Source: Seminavis robusta (taxonomy: Eukaryota; Bacillariophyta; Bacillariophyceae; Naviculales; Naviculaceae). From it: DNA of 64,000 nt. Position numbers and translations under genes: made by a program. Positions 33,601-44,309 of this stretch are shown here, in pieces (positions within the stretch are counted from its first letter, which is position 1; each line of letters starts with the position of its first letter). The stretch spans positions 62,001-126,000 of the forward strand of contig CAICTM010000034.1 of assembly GCA_903772945.1 (NCBI GenBank), given 5' to 3'. A model generated the notes under the pieces. That model did not search any database. It was not told the origin of the DNA and worked only from the letters and a program-made list of their open reading frames with translations.

Positions 33601-34567
33601 TGATTCGTCTGTGTCATCGCATCGGGCGCGAGAAGCGGCAGCGGCGCTCTTGATGGATTGCTCTGGGCAATCTCAACATTCCACGTCCTCGTCCTGTCGT
33701 CGTGGCAGCCTTGCCCACGGTTTGGCTTCCGCGTCAACACCAGTCAAAGTCGCAGAGCCTGCCGAGACACCCACAGCTACCAAGAGAGATAGCAGCAAAC
33801 GAACCAAGAGACGTTCTTCCAAGCGAAATCTAGCGACAGATGCATCAGGAAAGACCAGCTCCAAATCATCCTCCAAGCGCAACCTCCTCTCCGACGCATC
33901 CAGCAAGACTATCAGTACCTCAAAGGCATCTTCCAAACGCCATCTCTTGACGGATGCGTCTAACAAGCCCATTTCCAAAAAATCTTCCAAGGGAAATCTG
34001 TTGTCGGATGGTTCCGGTAACAAGGCTCCTTCGAGATCATCTTCCAAAGGCAACCTGACTGACGCTTCCAATAAACCTCCTTCCAAACGCAAGTCCGCGC
34101 GAAAGACGGACAGCAAGGATAGCAAGTCATCGTCGAGGCGCAAACCACGTGAGGAACCATCCAGTCGAAGCAAGCCTCGCGACGAGCATCCCTCCAACAT
34201 CAAGCGACAGCCACGAGACGAGCATCCCGCGAACTTGAAGCGACAACCAAAGGATGAGCATCCCGCCACTTCGAGTAAGCGACAGCCACGGGACGAGCGT
34301 CCCACTGAGAAGAAGTCTGCTCGACGAAACACTCGAACGGCTCTCAAAGACACCTCTGCTGGAACCACTTCCTCCGGCAAGAGTCGGTCTTCTGTCGAGT
34401 GCTCCGACGATCCATTGGGTGATACTTCTGGTGAATCGGGCAGTCGACGCCGCCGTAGCAAAAGCAAGAGCAAATCCATGTCCAAGTCCAGTCGAAGACG
34501 AACATCCAAGTTTCCTGTTAACGAAGCTAGATCTGCACATCCCTGTGTCGCCGTTCGAGCGGCATGA
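30662..34567 (+). CDS. Large disordered Ser/Arg/Lys-rich protein with internal repeats, 1301 residues
   Basis: One uninterrupted 3.9-kb frame, no signal peptide, no membrane segment. The body is low complexity (Ser, Thr, Arg, Asn, Gln, with a QQQQQQQQQ tract near residue 400). Recurrent short motifs stand out: SRSAHRE(M/L) at about residues 410 and 545, KSREAAHVYL, HKAREAAYVML and HRAREAAAALLMD further on, all with an R/K-x-AA/AH core that could be one helical binding motif repeated. Near residues 1050-1150 the unit SSKRNLLSDASSK repeats about five times, followed by about five copies of KPRDEHP/RQPRDEHP. Acidic DDDDDDELEF stretches alternate with basic ones. The length without a stop and the clear codon periodicity support coding. 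The role is unknown; a scaffold or nuclear matrix function would fit. It is convergent with the GPCR gene. Confidence 0.72.
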   Translation: MTAVMMMAGGEDSGSTLVVSNVGVGTRSTRRRRSNPKEELDVHGARTSVTSVTTSSRIGRRARHQQQIQQSQASLNASMTHLDKHKHKVKQHKRLSTSTTSTSIVGTSASGTSSRRNHNKTADHNHNINQFHRSVSFASSVTDILEGKVSPAINNPNPNSTAARRPRSRRLSNATTTSNNGMSESEPGVRIRSRSSSKERQMFTTEVTPTPICIDTTPFTDGSDVEVEDLFANTNTNASPTVTQSSTPTSTNSTPRRGSIGNSTNRGARTATQRIKDRSASRDRLRGSATSTSNTVALLNTSRRDSKGRSFPKNEPRSMSASMRSLSLSKRDLETTSSVSNINSSRRSMSKSMNMSLRRTSNHTTSNVSTSASTSRTSPMRCLQRTTTPEDTQQQQQQQQQKLKQKQQLSRSAHREMAKKRNSNASETSNESALEAIVGRHSLQQQSSHLMKSQRTLVTEASLQIEDLIPSTPAKTASTSSNNRSSLLISTKSSHRQMQRQRSQRKLIDDLKISHHGLAGRRASAAAANKKNNSKEELSRSAHRELQRSSLTPPSSPPSKDHKDHSIVKSREAAHVYLHQSESSGFSCSHNSSLSGSNNSSGLMLSSHSEKLTSSTTATTTVTQNILTKPKPISSSHIHHNSSSRTLNASLVHFSPDQDLFPVISDCSSVDTNDALYHGKSSRNPAVRDEDAPPSPHNQNTINTIDDTLSSAPDLFQSPVVTNKPKQRASTLFLSPIPSFKGNDDDSESEHGSKSGHGSINKGSQSSKTKPQRRAASNHSSKTDTDNDDDDDDELEFASDRFDESVADIDIITGSQPSAEHRASEKSLSLVLNKSIGDLTTTADLVSIDTNGFGIVKSSTKGTLSKSVRHMLGDSDDFSFRDESEEDGHHDDDDNNTLIPSLAPEIKQDQEEEPVQPRRQSRKQRARPRVKEDELPPLVDMESKSANSQGTASTRSSYSSVSSNEPLPSHKAREAAYVMLDSSVSSHRAREAAAALLMDCSGQSQHSTSSSCRRGSLAHGLASASTPVKVAEPAETPTATKRDSSKRTKRRSSKRNLATDASGKTSSKSSSKRNLLSDASSKTISTSKASSKRHLLTDASNKPISKKSSKGNLLSDGSGNKAPSRSSSKGNLTDASNKPPSKRKSARKTDSKDSKSSSRRKPREEPSSRSKPRDEHPSNIKRQPRDEHPANLKRQPKDEHPATSSKRQPRDERPTEKKSARRNTRTALKDTSAGTTSSGKSRSSVECSDDPLGDTSGESGSRRRRSKSKSKSMSKSSRRRTSKFPVNEARSAHPCVAVRAA

Positions 34568-34950
34568 GCTATGTAACACTACATACTTTTTTAAATTAGT
34601 CATTCACTAGGCTGTGGCAAATTATGTAATAGCTAGAGATTGTACTGGCACGGTACCTAGGTACAGTACCGGTAGTCTATGGTTTCGGTTTGAAGCACCG
34701 TCCATGACTTGGCCGCACTTAATCCCACGCACGAGCCCCTTTAAAAAGGGGGACCTTTGCTTCAACAGCAGCAGCAGTGCCCGCTTTGACAAGCAGAAAC
34801 AGCGTTTCAGGGCTCTCTAGCTACCTGGCTGCCAAGAGTCTGAACTCGTTTCGCGGCCCTCTGCGCAACGAATTGGCCTCAACTGCATGGTCACACAGAT
34901 GACCATCACCTGCATGATGCTTTCACCCGAACATCTCTTGATCTAGTAAC
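34568..34950. other. Short convergent intergenic region
   Basis: Lies between two convergent genes. It contains a self-complementary CCCCTTTAAAAAGGGG at about 34736-34752 and a GGTACCTAGGTAC palindrome near 34653. No gene or mobile element seen. Confidence 0.5.
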
Positions 34951-37900
34951 CTAGAAAAGCTTCGTAGAGTGCGCAGTTCCATCCAGCTGTTCGGAATACC
35001 CGGTTTCATCATTCATGATCAAATTTACCGGTACGTCGTCATCAATCCCTGAACCTGGAAAATCAGAAGCTTCGTCTGTTCTCACTGGTGGCGATTGGGC
35101 TTGCGTTGCGGCTTCCAAGACAGCCTGACGGATGCTCTCCACAGTGGGCGAAGTTATCTTTGTCAAGTCCGAACCGCGGATGTCAGCCGAGCGAAGGCTC
35201 ATCTCACCTGATCTGACCCCGTTGCTAAAGTCCGAATTCTTATTAAAGCCGCTCGACAGTCCACTGATACTTCCACGGCGCCCCCCAACGCTGCTTACCC
35301 TGACCGCCGTGATCCTGTCATTCTGGTTCAACACCTTTGGAACAAAGACGAAAACTAAGACTGACATGCAAACCACAAAAATCAGGACCGACCGCACAAC
35401 ATATCTGGCGGTGGGATTGGAGTTGGCCAAAAAGAGGAGGGGAGTGCCAATAAGCACGGCCTGAAGGATGGAAGCCATGGCAAGGGCCACGAACTTGCTC
35501 TCATTGAACGCCACCGTCAGCTCCCTGGTTTGATAAGCCAATACGTTGGCATAAAGGAGAGCTGCCATATTGAGCCCAGCGATGAAACCGAGCATGACCT
35601 GAGACACCCTGCCAGCATAGATGCAGCTTCCATAGGACTCCAGTTCTCCAGTTTCCGTTCGGCCAGTGTAGACACGTTCCCAGTACAAAGGATCCGCCAG
35701 AGTCCAAGTCAGCAGAAACGCCACGTTTGACAACAGAATTAGACAGAATGGTAACAGGACGTCTTGAACCTACAATCCATGGTACAGCCACGAGAATCAA
35801 TATGTCAGGCACCGTCCTCACTACTACAACCACAACCACAAAAACCACATACCTTGACTTGAATCCTTTGGAATCTCGATGCGCTCGTCATTAGCCTTTT
35901 GAGTCTCATAATCTTTGCTGCCAGTGCTGCGAAGGTGATTGAGAATCCAATGGCAACAAGCCATGGAACGATCATACAAGCGGCGCTGCATCCCTCTTGA
36001 CTTGCCATTCCATCGTCAACGCTCATGGCGAGAATACTGGAACCCAAGACCATGGTTCCCAAACAAATGAGCCATAAAAATGGCGGCTGTGAAGCCCTGA
36101 CTACGGTGGCTGATCTCTTCACGTAGACCCAAGCAGCCGCGGCCATCGAAGAAACCATGATGATTGCCATGAGAGTCAACCCAACAGGTCGGATTCTAGT
36201 CAAGAGGTTCTTTTCTTCGTTGGGGACGTATACACCTCTCAGCCTTTGATATATTTCCAAGATGGGTGTCACAGTGTCACCCCTGGCATTGTATTTCTTG
36301 ATGATTTGATTCCATTGATCCGTTATAATCTGAGCCGTCTTTAGTCTGTCCGTTTGCTTGTCTTGTTCCGCAATGAGACCTTCATGTGCCGCTACAAGGT
36401 ACTCGTTAACTTCCTTGTCTAGCACACTCATGATTTCCCCAGCCTTGGGAAACCTAGCTTCAACCACGACGTTCTTCGATATCAGGTTACTTACGATGGA
36501 TTCAACGTACTGTTTTGAGACTTCTCTTTGGAATCCTCGCAAAACCCACTTATCCACGTCCAGTTGGCTCTTGCGCCATGGATCTTGTCCGTTGATCATG
36601 TCCCACGGGAGTGTTGCATTTGGGATGACATATTGCTCTGCTTGTTCTCTGCTGGATGCCCAGAGGAAGAACTCCGCCAAGGCTTTTTGTTTTTCCGGAT
36701 CTGTATTGGCCGAGACGGCAGCTCCCCATCCACCATTGGCCGCGTAGGGAGCCACATTGACAAAGCCGAGATCGTCATAGTATTTGGCGTAGGGACAAAG
36801 TTCTCTGGTGCATCGTACCAATTGTCCCGTGCTTCTATCGAGTACAAACTCGGATCCAGGAGTTGGAGCAATTCCCAGTTTGTCGTGAAGAATGCTGCCC
36901 TGAGCATTGGATCGTCTGAATAAATCTCCCCACATGAAGGTCATGGCGCAGGTTCCGTCATTCATGTGCCCATTTTGAACGTGGTTGATGATATCTGTAT
37001 ATTCGTCGGGTGTCCCATACTTGGCTTGTTCCTCGTGTATCCGCAGCATTTCTGCGAGTGCTTCTCCTGTGAGCGGTGTCATGTCTTTCGAATCAAATAG
37101 AGATCCTTGGTGTGTTCCTTGTGTTTGCGTGATTGTGGACAGGACAAGATGGTACCTGTAAATGTATGTTGGATGTCAAGAAGAGCAAACAAGCAGGTGA
37201 GCAAAATATATGGTGCATTGGTTTGACAATAATTCAAGTGCTTGAAAGGACCTTTCCGTTCCTTGACGTGACGTACCAGTACATGGCATGATCTCCTTGA
37301 ATTCTGGAGACACAAGATCCCGAAAGTTCGACTCCATTGAAAACCTTTCCATGAATTGCCTTTGCAACTTCATTGTATTCGTTCCATGTGCGTGGTACTT
37401 TCAATCCATAATGTTCCAATACGTCCTTTCTGTAAAACATGGAATGTGTGTCTCCATCCAACAGAATAATGTAAATCTTGTCTTCAAAGCTCATGACGTA
37501 TTTTCTCAATGCGGGCAGCACATCTATCCAATCGGCATAGGGTGAGCTCTTGACAAAGGGTGTCAAATCAAGGAATCCATTCAACATGGCGGCGGTTCCA
37601 AGCACGACGGGATTGGTGTAGTATGCATCGTAGAGCCCTCCTCCCGCCCTTGCATCGTTTTCAATCTCCGCAAAGAGCTCTGGCATGGTGGGAGCCAGTT
37701 TGATCTCAATCTTGACGCGTCCATCCGTGAACTTGAAATAATCATCAGCGTTCCATTTGACTATTGCAATCATGCATGTAATCAGAGCAAAAAGAGGAGG
37801 GTTGGAGGTGAGATTAGGTGAAAAAACGTACGGTAAGATCAGGTCAACTGAGGTTAGCTCAGGTCAGGTCAAACAACGTATGATCAGCTCAGCTCAGCTC

Positions 37901-38442
37901 AGGAGGTCAAGCCAGTTCCATGCAGCATGCATTGTACCTGGCTGAGCCTAGCTAGCTGAGCCTCACAGCCAGCCAATAGCTAGCTAGACATGCAGATGAA
38001 ACAACACTGACTTACCCATAGTGATGATGCCCGGACTGTCGACTACGAGAATCTGCATGGTGAGCGGCTCTCGCTGTGAGGGGGGATTTTCCCCGACCTC
38101 GTACTGGCTGCTCGTACTGCTCGTACTCGCGGTACAGGCGGGACACGGCGGGCAAGTGTCATTGGCAGTGGATGCTACCTGTTCTTCTACTGCTGGCTGT
38201 AGTATTGGACTGCCATCGCCATTGGCTGCCTGATCTTGCTCTGTCTGATAGATCGTCCAATTCTCGTCCTCATCATTGGCTGTCGCTTGTGCTGCCACCA
38301 TGGTACTACTACTACTACTGCTACTGCTACTCATAGTAGAAGTGAGAGTAGCGGGACTACTATGCAGCAGCAAGGCAACCACGCTAAAGACGGCAAGTCG
38401 ACGGGAAAGCGTCAATCCAGAGAGGACGGCCATGGTCGACAT
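34951..38442 (-). CDS. Class C (GABA-B-like) GPCR with a bacterial-type solute-binding ectodomain; four exons
   Basis: Exons 38442-38016, 37760-37277, 37155-35853 and 35769-34951, with introns of 255, 121, 83 nt (donors GTAAGT, GTACGT, GTATGT; acceptors TAG, CAG, TAG). All phases agree and the product is 1010 residues. A signal peptide (MSTMAVLSGLTLSRRLAVFS) is followed by a low-complexity CPPCPAC stretch. Residues about 115-600 resemble extracellular solute-binding protein family 1 (ABC transporter sugar-binding proteins): LFAEIENDARAGGGLYDAYY, FYRKDVLEHYGLKVPRTWNE, GTCAMTFMWGDLFR, ANGGWGAAVSANTDPEKQKA. Residues about 627-882 contain seven hydrophobic helices, including VKVQDVLLPFCLILLSN and TWTLADPLYWERV, typical of the 7tm_3 family around helix 4. 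A Ser-rich cytoplasmic tail follows. The likely role is sensing a small external ligand (sugar or amine) and signalling through G proteins. The first junction (ITM-VKWNADDYF) is the least certain. Confidence 0.86.
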
Positions 38443-40163
38443 TGATATATGTATTGTAGGAATGCAGCTACTACACTGTAGTATATATCTGGCTAGACGA
38501 AGACAGAGATGGACACTATGGATGCTCTGCCTGTTGCTGCTGTTGTTGTATTGCTGTCGACAGCCGAAGCCAATCCAAACCGCTTCAAGGATGCTCCTGT
38601 TCGTTCCCCACAGCACAGCTACCAGCACAAAGGGCAAAGAGCCTTGCAACTTCCTCGGACTTGGAAGAGGCGCAACAACAATTTGCTCGAGTACGAAACG
38701 GTCAAATTGAGCAGTCTTTACAGTCCCACAAAGAACACCTTAGAAGCACTGCATACTTATCATACGATTAGCCTTTTCTGAAAGACAGATGCCTCCTTTA
38801 AGTAATGTCACTTCAACAAGTCGATGTGCTTTTAACAGAAACGTCACTAACAATTTGAACCATCATCATTCCCTTCCGAATTGCTTAAATCCTGGCAGTG
38901 AAAGTTCCTTGAACAATTGAGGAGCAAGTAAGTTGGCAGAAAGAACTTTCTAAAGGTCCATCTGCATCGACAGAGATCCACATCAAACTGGCACCTTGGT
39001 ACATCCATCCCCAGTAATAAGATATAAGATATATACTCGAGTACATGTACATGGCTCTTTCGGAAGTTCCATTTCTTATGGTTGCCATACTCAGATTGGA
39101 GCTGCTGGTACAGTACTAGACTAGCTAGTATGTAAGATACTCCTGACACATACAGGTACCGGTACCAGGTAGTTAGTCAGCTAGATTATCACAAGAGTAA
39201 CATCCCTGATGAGTACATGTAGTGAGCGTGAATAGGTTTATTAGTGGCATCAAATGCATATCTGCCTCCAGCAGGGATATCTCTCTACGACCAGAGTGGT
39301 CAACCACACCAGAACTTTGTACCAGGTACCGGTACACCAGAGGGGCAAGCAATTAGGCAAAGCTATAGTGACAGCCAATACCATATGAGTGTGAACCCAG
39401 ACAAGTTAGGAATCGAATGATTCGATTCAATCAAATTTATAAGATATTCCTGGAACACTCATTTGTATCCTGCGGCAAAGTAAAGCCATCAGGATAGCCA
39501 TACCGGTACGGTGGGCTAGCTAGTGGGGGCTCTAAAAACTTGCTGTTGCGGCAGAGTGTGGTCTAATAATGATTCAATTAGTCTGTTCGAACTGCCAAAT
39601 CTATGATGTCCCAAAATAGGTAGCTTATAGATGAGGTATAAGTATATTTTCTCATCAGAGCCATAACGGAAGCAAGCTGGCGTCAAGCAAAAAGCCAGAC
39701 GCAACGTGGGAATGTCTGAATGTCTGTGTCCGCACTAGTTTTAGCAATTAGCAGTACCGCAGTACTACTAGCACCTGGAACTGAGTACCAGGTACCATAC
39801 AGCTACCGGTATCAGACCATCAGACCTAGTCTACAAATAAATAAATAAATAAATAAAGACTGGAGCGAAGCGGCTGCTAGTCTAGTCCTTTGCTGCTTCA
39901 TGGCTTGCTGGAGGTGCTAGTGTGGTTGGTGATCAAAGTGCTTTACTTTGGGTGCCACCACTCTCTTTGAGGTCTAGCGGCCTCCACCACCGCCCTTGGT
40001 CCGCCATCGGTGGTAATGGGCGGGAATGTTGCGATAGCGGCATGAGGGTGGGTGTCGGAAACGGTAACGGTGTGTAGGCGTTGTTGGTTGCGACCGAATT
40101 TTGGAGCGGGAAGTGGTGAAATTCGGTAAAAAAGTGAGCGAGAAGCGGCTCACGAAGTTTGAG
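38443..40163. other. Intergenic, between the GPCR gene and the LTR element
   Basis: No supported gene in 1.7 kb. Contains an AATA run (39836-39857), TACCGGTACC palindromes (39164, 39325, 39505) and ACATGTACATG near 39043. From about 39960 the base composition changes (G-rich, cggtggtaatgggcggg); this part may belong to the terminal region of the tyrosine-recombinase element that the LTR element interrupts. Confidence 0.45.
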
Positions 40164-40581
40164 TGCACTACGCTAAAAGCTAGTGTAAAGATCTTTCGAG
40201 TGTTTTTGAGTTTGAGAGAATGAAAGTTATGAGAGGATTAGAAAGCTATGAAAACTAATCAACGAGAGAGATCATCATCAAAGGATCGTAGATCTGGCTT
40301 CCCGCGGGAGACTATAAAGTGTGATAGAGTAGGTTGTGGTAGTAATCCTACGTCTCTCCACGATCCTAAAACGGAACGCGTGGAAGGTTCGTCTAGCTGG
40401 ATCTAGTAGCGTGGAAGTACTCCACTGGCTAAATATCTAGAGCGATGTTTCATCATCAACCAGTATGACTAGCGGGTCATGAGAACCCTGTCTCGAAGAC
40501 TATTCACGAGAGACCAGTCATGAGTCGAACTCAACCCTATCTGGATCGAGTCGCGAATAAGGCTAAGAGCCGTGTATTGCA
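40164..40581 (-). repeat. LTR (3' LTR of the minus-strand element)
   Basis: Begins tgcactacgc and ends gtgtattgca in plus-strand reading. Compared with the other LTR it lacks single bases at many sites (for example tcgaagacta against tcgaatgacta, atctggatcg against atctaggatcg, gtctagctgg against gtctagcctgg), and has one extra C in cccgcggg. Confidence 0.93.
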
Positions 40582-40881
40582 TTCGCCCCCTGACAAGGTC
40601 ACAGAAGGCGCGACAGCAGTCGGACAAGGAGAACATATGATTTAAAGTGCGGGGCACTCTCATGAGATTTGGATGTAGACAGTGCGTCGCACGATGGCAA
40701 TCCTACAAGGGATCAGGCCTTGTATGGGTGTATATACCTTATGTTCCAAGTCTGGTAGACTGTGCCGCCGTTGGCGGTAGCATGTTGAGCCGTACAGTGC
40801 CATTGTCATTGACTCGGTCTATAGTGTAAGGACCTTTGTACTTTGGCTGACCGTACTTGCGGTGCTGATACTGTTGAATCA

Positions 40882-41700
40882 TCACAGTATCGTTGACATT
40901 GTATTGATGAGGGACACGCGTTGCGTTTCCCTATCGTTGTTTTGTTGGATTAGTCGTTGGCGACGTTCCTTAATGTACTTCCAGTTGGCTTCGAACCGGA
41001 CGTTGTGAATCGCGTCACGATTGAACACGAGCTGTGCGGGCGTTGCACGCAAGGTGGTATGAATCGTGGCATTCATTGCAAAGCGAACCGCCGTGAGGAC
41101 TCCATCCCAGGATCCATTCACGAGGTCGTCTTGGCACTTGATGTTTTGAACAGCGATCAAGTTGCGTATGTTTGATGAGCACGCTCGACATAGAGTTGGC
41201 TTGAGGGTTACGCGTGGTGATGAACTTGCGACGAAGTCCATATTCATCCCGGAGTGTCTTTTCGACCTCTGCGCGGAACTCGCGTCCTCTATCCATGATA
41301 ACCTCAGCAGGCCACGGATACCGGGTAAGCCACGTTTGTTCTAGGACGATGGCTACTTCGTCTGCTGCCTTGGAGCAGATCTCTGCAATCTCGAACCATC
41401 CGGTTACGGGATCAATCATTGTCAAGCAATGAAGTGTGCAGGAGTTCTTTTCTTGGGATCCCCGACGTTGTAAGGGCCTATCAGGTCAATACATAGTCTT
41501 TCCAAGGGATCTCCTCGCAAGTCTTTGGAGGCATCAATCCCAGCTTACGCGTCTTGGGTTTGTTCATCTGACAGCTTTGGCAACGCTGACATACGGCCTG
41601 CACAGTCCTGCGCAGCCCTTTCCAGGTGTAGTGTTGGCTGATGGTTAGTTCGTGCGAGTCTCGCCAGGATGCATTAGCACACCATGGTACCATTCAACTA
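40882..41700 (-). pseudogene. Ty3 element integrase region (frames broken)
   Basis: Minus-strand pieces: the zinc-binding CQRCQSCQMNKPKTRKLG, then the catalytic core with TMIDPVTGWFEI (first Asp), VIMDRGREF (second Asp) and FITTRNPQANSMS (the usual NPQ-x-N turn before the third acidic residue), then a C-terminal part ending near ATRVPHQYN across further shifts. The D,D-35-E layout is as expected for retroviral-type integrases. Confidence 0.82.
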
Positions 41701-41762
41701 GCTTCTTCTGCATAGTTTTAGGTACGACGATTTTCTCGTCCTTAACTACTAAGTCGTAGGAC

Positions 41763-43385
41763 TTATCCCCTCTGGGGAAAGATTGCTTCTTGTAGTCGTT
41801 TGGCTTGTCCTGAGGAGCTTCTTGATATCGTTGTCGTCTTTCTGACGATGTTCATTCGGGGAACGAGAGAGGAACTCGCTAGGAAGTCCTCTTCGTCTGC
41901 AGCCATGAGTTCAGCGATCTCGCTGCGGTCCATCTGTTCTGAAGAACCGTCGTTGTTGGAGATGTTAAGTCTCGACAACGCATCAGCGACGATTGTCTGT
42001 TCGCCCTTGATGTACCGTAGTTCAGGGCCGTATTCTTCCAGAATAAGGCGCCATCGCATTACGCGATCGGTATTGAAGTTCTTGCATGTAAGATCTTGTG
42101 GTCCGTATGTAAACAATCTTCTGTCCTAGAAGAATGTTCGGAACTCTTTCAGAGTTTCTACGATACTGAGAAGTTCCTTCTCGGTAACTGTGTAACGTGT
42201 CTGAGCAGGGTTGAGTTTCCTGCTGTAGAACGCGATGGTTTTCCCTTCTGGGAAATTACCGCACCTAGTTGAGTATCACTCGCATCCGTGTGGATAACGA
42301 ATGTATCGTTGAAGTCAGGGTAGGCGAGCAAGGTTTCTTTGCTGATGATCTTCTTCATCTGGCTAAAGGCCTTGTCGTGTGGCTTCCCATTTCCACTTCT
42401 TGTTTTGGAAGTCAACGAGCGAGTGGGGCCAGTACATGTGATCGTCTAACCCACATGTTCGATAGTAGTTCACTAGTCCAATGATCTACGGAGTTCCTTC
42501 CTGTTGGTAGGAGGAGCGATATTCTTGATCGCGTCTATTTTCTTGGTTATAGGTTGGATCCTTCTCGAGTAATCAGTAACCTAGGTACTCAAGTTCTCCT
42601 CTTGCGAAGAAGGACTTGGTAGCATTGATCTTGAGTCCGGCTTCTCGAAGCCTTCGGAGAACTTCATCCAACTTTTCAACGTGATCTGCTAATCGCCGTT
42701 AGTTAGGATGAGTAGATCATCAATGTATGCACGGACGTATTCTAGGTCGTGCATTAGTGTTCCCATCTTCTCTTGGAAGATGTCGGGACTATTACATAGG
42801 CCCATTGGCAACCTCTGGTACTCGTACTTTCCCCACGGGAGTACGATGGTACAGAGTTGCTTCGAGTGAGGTGACAGCTCGATGTGATAGTATCCCATGT
42901 TCAGGTCTAGACTAGTAGCGTACTTGAATCGTCTAGATTCAAGAGCATGTCCTGTATTTTTGGATAGGATAAGGCTCCGCTTAATCCTTTTGTTCAGTTC
43001 CCGAAATCAGAGATGAATCGTACAGATCCGTCTTTCTTGGAATGATGAAAGTTGGTGCGCCACTCGGAACGGTTTACTTCTTTTGAGTACTCCTGCTTCG
43101 CAGAGACGTTCAACCTCCATCTTAAGAGTGTTGGTATGGACCCGTGGAATAGGTAAGCCCTGCTGATGGGTTTAGCATCAGGGAGAAGTTCTACTTCGTA
43201 GTCGTCCATCTGCCACTTTCCAAAGTTACCATCGAATAGGTCAGAGATACTTCGTCAGTAAGGAATGAAGCTGTTTCCTTCTCTTCCGTGTTTAACTGAT
43301 CTTGACTTTGGCAAACCTGCCTTAAGTCAGCTTGTTCGTATTTCGCATCAAGAAATCTTCTTGAGACGATCTGCACTGTCATCAA
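41763..43385 (-). pseudogene. Ty3 element reverse transcriptase and RNase H region (frames broken)
   Basis: Minus-strand pieces in order: RT fingers (WRTNFHHSKKDGSVRFISDF), RT palm with LDLNMGYYHIELS, LPWGKYEYQRLPMGLCNSPD and the catalytic YIDDLLILTNGD (about 42695-42720), then RNase H/tether (SQMKKIISKETLLAYPDFND, FVIHTDASDTQLGAVISQ, RYIKGEQTIVADALSRLN). The pieces fall in different frames, needing several one-base shifts. All key motifs of a chromovirus/Ty3-like pol are present. Confidence 0.85.
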
Positions 43386-43439
43386 CAGCGGAGGATCGGG
43401 AATGAAAAAGTTTTCTTCTTAATTGGTATCGCTATCTTT

Positions 43440-44300
43440 CATAGGAATAGATGCGCGTCCATTCCACTGACATGGTAGTGAAATCGAACTTGAAACCAAA
43501 GTCAGAGAGAATATCTCGACCTATGATCATGTCATACGCCCCCAAGCTCTTGGTGACGTGTAAGTCCACTCGATAATTCTATCTTCGTGAATTCAGGAAT
43601 CATGAATGCACCTTTGCACTTCGTGCTGGTGTTTAATCTCCTGCAGGGGTAGTCCACATGGTTTGGACGCCCCCAAGATCCTTCATGCGTAATTTCTTAG
43701 CATGAGTTTAGCAATCAAGGTTCCGATGCTCCTGATCCAGTAAGCAACGGAGTGTAACGGGTTTTGGTTTCCTTTTTCTCGCTTGTTAAATCTAACATAG
43801 ACGATGTTTTGAGGTCTCTTGTCTTGCGACGTTTACGAGGTGGTTGGCCACGGACGAGGTTAACGATGCTAAATAGATCATCAGAGTCTAGTTGAGCAGC
43901 TTCTAGGCAATCATCTAATTGCCGTAGAGTTATCAGTTGCAAACAATTCTTGTTAACTAGTTAGTGAGATATCTTCATCACTTTGGTATGAGAAATCGGA
44001 ACAGGGTTCCGTTGAGTCATCATCCTGGCCTAATCTCAGATAGAGATTTTCCATCAAAGTGATTGAAATTGATAGAGGAGTTGTCTCATTGTCAGAGTTT
44101 TCTGATTTGCGCTTGGCAAATGGTTGCGAAGTTTGCAAGTGGTGGCACGAGTGTCGTCGATCTCGTGTTCTTCGTCATTGTCGACGAGAGGAAGAATGGG
44201 TTTGTCACGCAACTGTTTCTCGAAGTTGCGGAACGCATCTTTCCTTGAGCCATCTTCATGGTGAAGGAAAGGTTGAGGGTAGCTGAAAGCTATTGTGTTT
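43440..44300 (-). pseudogene. Ty3 element gag/protease region (frames broken)
   Basis: Short frames on the minus strand: an acidic gag-like piece (SDNETTPLSISITLMENLYL; DDLFSIVNLVRGQPPRKRRK) and, near 43440-43560, the end of a retropepsin-type domain, recognisable across a frame shift as an MIIGRDILSD-like stretch followed by VEWNGRASIPM. The active-site Asp-Thr/Ser-Gly triplet is not clearly readable. Confidence 0.5.
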
Positions 44301-44309
44301 GTTAAAAAA

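Noticed and set aside
33673-34509. 278-codon minus-strand frame rich in Leu/Arg/Asp
   Set aside because: It lies entirely opposite the 1301-residue gene. Its composition is what complementing a Ser/Lys-rich frame produces.
40500-40560. tRNA-like TCGAACTC word in the LTR
   Set aside because: It is present in both LTRs, lacks cloverleaf arms and belongs to the repeat.
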